From positions 1-45,211 of the forward strand of contig JAHDCO010000031.1 of the NCBI GenBank assembly GCA_020629835.1: DNA of 45,211 nt. Direction: 5' to 3'. The notes below the pieces were generated by a model, which was given only the letters and a program-made list of their open reading frames with translations, did no database searches and was not told the origin of the DNA. How positions within the stretch are numbered: the stretch's first letter is position 1; each line of letters opens with the position of its first letter. Origin of the DNA: Granulosicoccaceae bacterium. Its GTDB lineage: Bacteria; Pseudomonadota; Gammaproteobacteria; Granulosicoccales; Granulosicoccaceae. A program made the translations under genes and the position numbers. Below, piece after piece: positions 44,160-45,211 of the stretch.

Positions 44160-45211
44160 ATGAATTCGCCATTCCACACGCTTTCAATCACTCCCCCTCC
44201 TGTCCTGGTCTGCATCGCCCTTCTGCTCCCAATCATTGCAAATGCTCATGACGACACAGGAAACTGGATAGTTAACGACGACGGTGAACGCTCTGTGCAC
44301 ATACATGAGCAGGCTGGCGGTAATGGCGTAATAGTGAACGTCGAATCAGTAACTACTGAAACCATAGAAAACACTGACTACGTTCGAATACAAACTTCAG
44401 GGATTCCAAATTACCGCGTAACGGTGGATCAAGCCTTGTTGGACGTTTTACTTGCACGGCCAAAATCTCAGAATGACTTTGTTAACGGCACACCCGACAT
44501 CAAAATCGGTGACATTGTCGAATTTGGCCAAGACATTGGGTTTAAGAGTTCCACGGAAAACTGCAATTCAACAGGCGGTTCAGGCTATTGGCCACCTGGG
44601 CCTGGCTGCCCGACGGACGGTTCCAAATCATCGCTATTTACTTCAGCGCCGGTTACTGCCGAAGAAAGTTGTGAGACCGGACTAGGCGCAATCGGATACT
44701 TTTCAAACGGTACTTCGATCTACGATTGGAACGATGGTCAAAGCTACAACAACGAACGCGTTTGGCAACACACGGCAGCCAACGCTGAGATTCACGATCT
44801 GGATATTTGTTTAGGCCATGCCGCACGCGGCGACTATCATCATCACAACTACTCCGCGTGTTTAGCGGACCAACTTGGGGATGTAGGTGATGGTCATTCA
44901 CCCTCATATGGGCAAGCAGCTGACGGCTATCCCGTTCATGGGCCATGGCATGACGCCAACACCTTAGTGATCAGCAGTTGGCAAACCAGAGACTACAGTT
45001 CAACTGATTCAGTCACTGGTTGTGGCGAAGTGGGCGCTCGCACGTGCCTACTCGTCGATCAATACGACATAACCAAGGGAACGGTATCCACAAACAACCC
45101 AGGTCCTGCTACCGATGAGTTCATTACCAGCCTGTCTAAAAACCCTATTGCGGCATTGTCCGGTTTGTACTTCCAAGACTATTACCATGATGCATCTATG
45201 GCTTCATTAGG
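44160..45211 (+). CDS. secreted YHYH-domain protein, N-terminal part (runs off the window)
   Basis: An open frame of 350 codons to the window end, without a stop. The first 28 residues (MNSPFHTLSITPPPVLVCIA, then LLLPIIANA) form a signal peptide cleaved before HDDTG. The mature part contains the YHYH signature: GDYHHHNYSACLADQLGD followed by SYGQAADGYPVHGPW, with several Cys pairs (ENCNSTGG, GCPTDG, ESCETG, ICLGH, GCGEVGARTC) suited to an extracytoplasmic protein. YHYH-domain proteins are His-rich secreted or periplasmic proteins of unknown function, common in marine bacteria; metal binding is plausible. The start ATG (44160) lacks a clear Shine-Dalgarno. Confidence 0.8.
   Translation, partial: MNSPFHTLSITPPPVLVCIALLLPIIANAHDDTGNWIVNDDGERSVHIHEQAGGNGVIVNVESVTTETIENTDYVRIQTSGIPNYRVTVDQALLDVLLARPKSQNDFVNGTPDIKIGDIVEFGQDIGFKSSTENCNSTGGSGYWPPGPGCPTDGSKSSLFTSAPVTAEESCETGLGAIGYFSNGTSIYDWNDGQSYNNERVWQHTAANAEIHDLDICLGHAARGDYHHHNYSACLADQLGDVGDGHSPSYGQAADGYPVHGPWHDANTLVISSWQTRDYSSTDSVTGCGEVGARTCLLVDQYDITKGTVSTNNPGPATDEFITSLSKNPIAALSGLYFQDYYHDASMASL

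Noticed and set aside
1-45211. CRISPR array, toxin-antitoxin pair, integrase or phage genes
   Set aside because: No regularly spaced direct repeats, small paired toxin/antitoxin frames or phage-type proteins were seen in this window.

Overview
The window reads as a chromosomal segment of a gammaproteobacterium, probably marine or aquatic and in a lineage near Pseudomonas and its relatives. The grounds are the rpoD gene followed directly by a CAU-anticodon tRNA, an ABC-transporter (group 2/3 type) capsule locus of kps genes, and housekeeping proteins of gammaproteobacterial type. The genus cannot be fixed from the sequence alone.

Layout. 1-3627: trpE (start only, minus), class I fumarase and a small Cys-rich lipoprotein (plus), then rpe (minus). 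3791-5014: a lone degenerate GspE/PilB-like protein that has lost its P-loop. 5017-6059: an insertion sequence with a zinc-ribbon, DDN-type transposase. 6058-31759: a large capsule locus. Its left module is kpsS, kpsC and an unknown tail-anchored protein (minus). A central plus-strand set holds a GT2, a sulfotransferase, an AlgJ-like/GT61 fusion and a second GT61. Sugar-nucleotide genes rmlA and uxs follow (minus), then an exported glycoside-hydrolase-like protein (plus). The right module is one long minus-strand operon: kpsF, a LysM lipoprotein, kpsM, kpsT, kpsE, kpsD and a 1544-residue multidomain glycosyltransferase. 31870-34553: purK and purE (minus) and purC (plus). 34585-39980: central carbon cluster fba (class I), pgk, gap and tkt (minus). 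40396-42213: rpoD. 42327-42676: a tRNA gene split by a self-splicing group I intron. 42895-45211: a Tat-exported metallo-beta-lactamase-fold protein and the start of a YHYH-domain secreted protein.

How the genes fit together. KpsF supplies arabinose-5-phosphate for Kdo; KpsC and KpsS build the poly-Kdo linker on a phospholipid. The glycosyltransferases, with UDP-xylose from Uxs and dTDP-glucose from RmlA, could assemble the chain. The sulfotransferase and the AlgJ-like domain suggest sulfate and acyl decoration. KpsMT, KpsE and KpsD export it. The genes kpsU/kdsB and rmlBCD are not in the window.

The most notable items are the Azoarcus-type group I intron placed exactly after the CAU anticodon, the fusion of an SGNH acyltransferase to a GT61, the unknown tail-anchored protein in front of kpsC, the P-loop-less GspE relative, a possible Trp-codon-bearing leader upstream of trpE, and a roughly 98-bp multi-hairpin element behind the tRNA.
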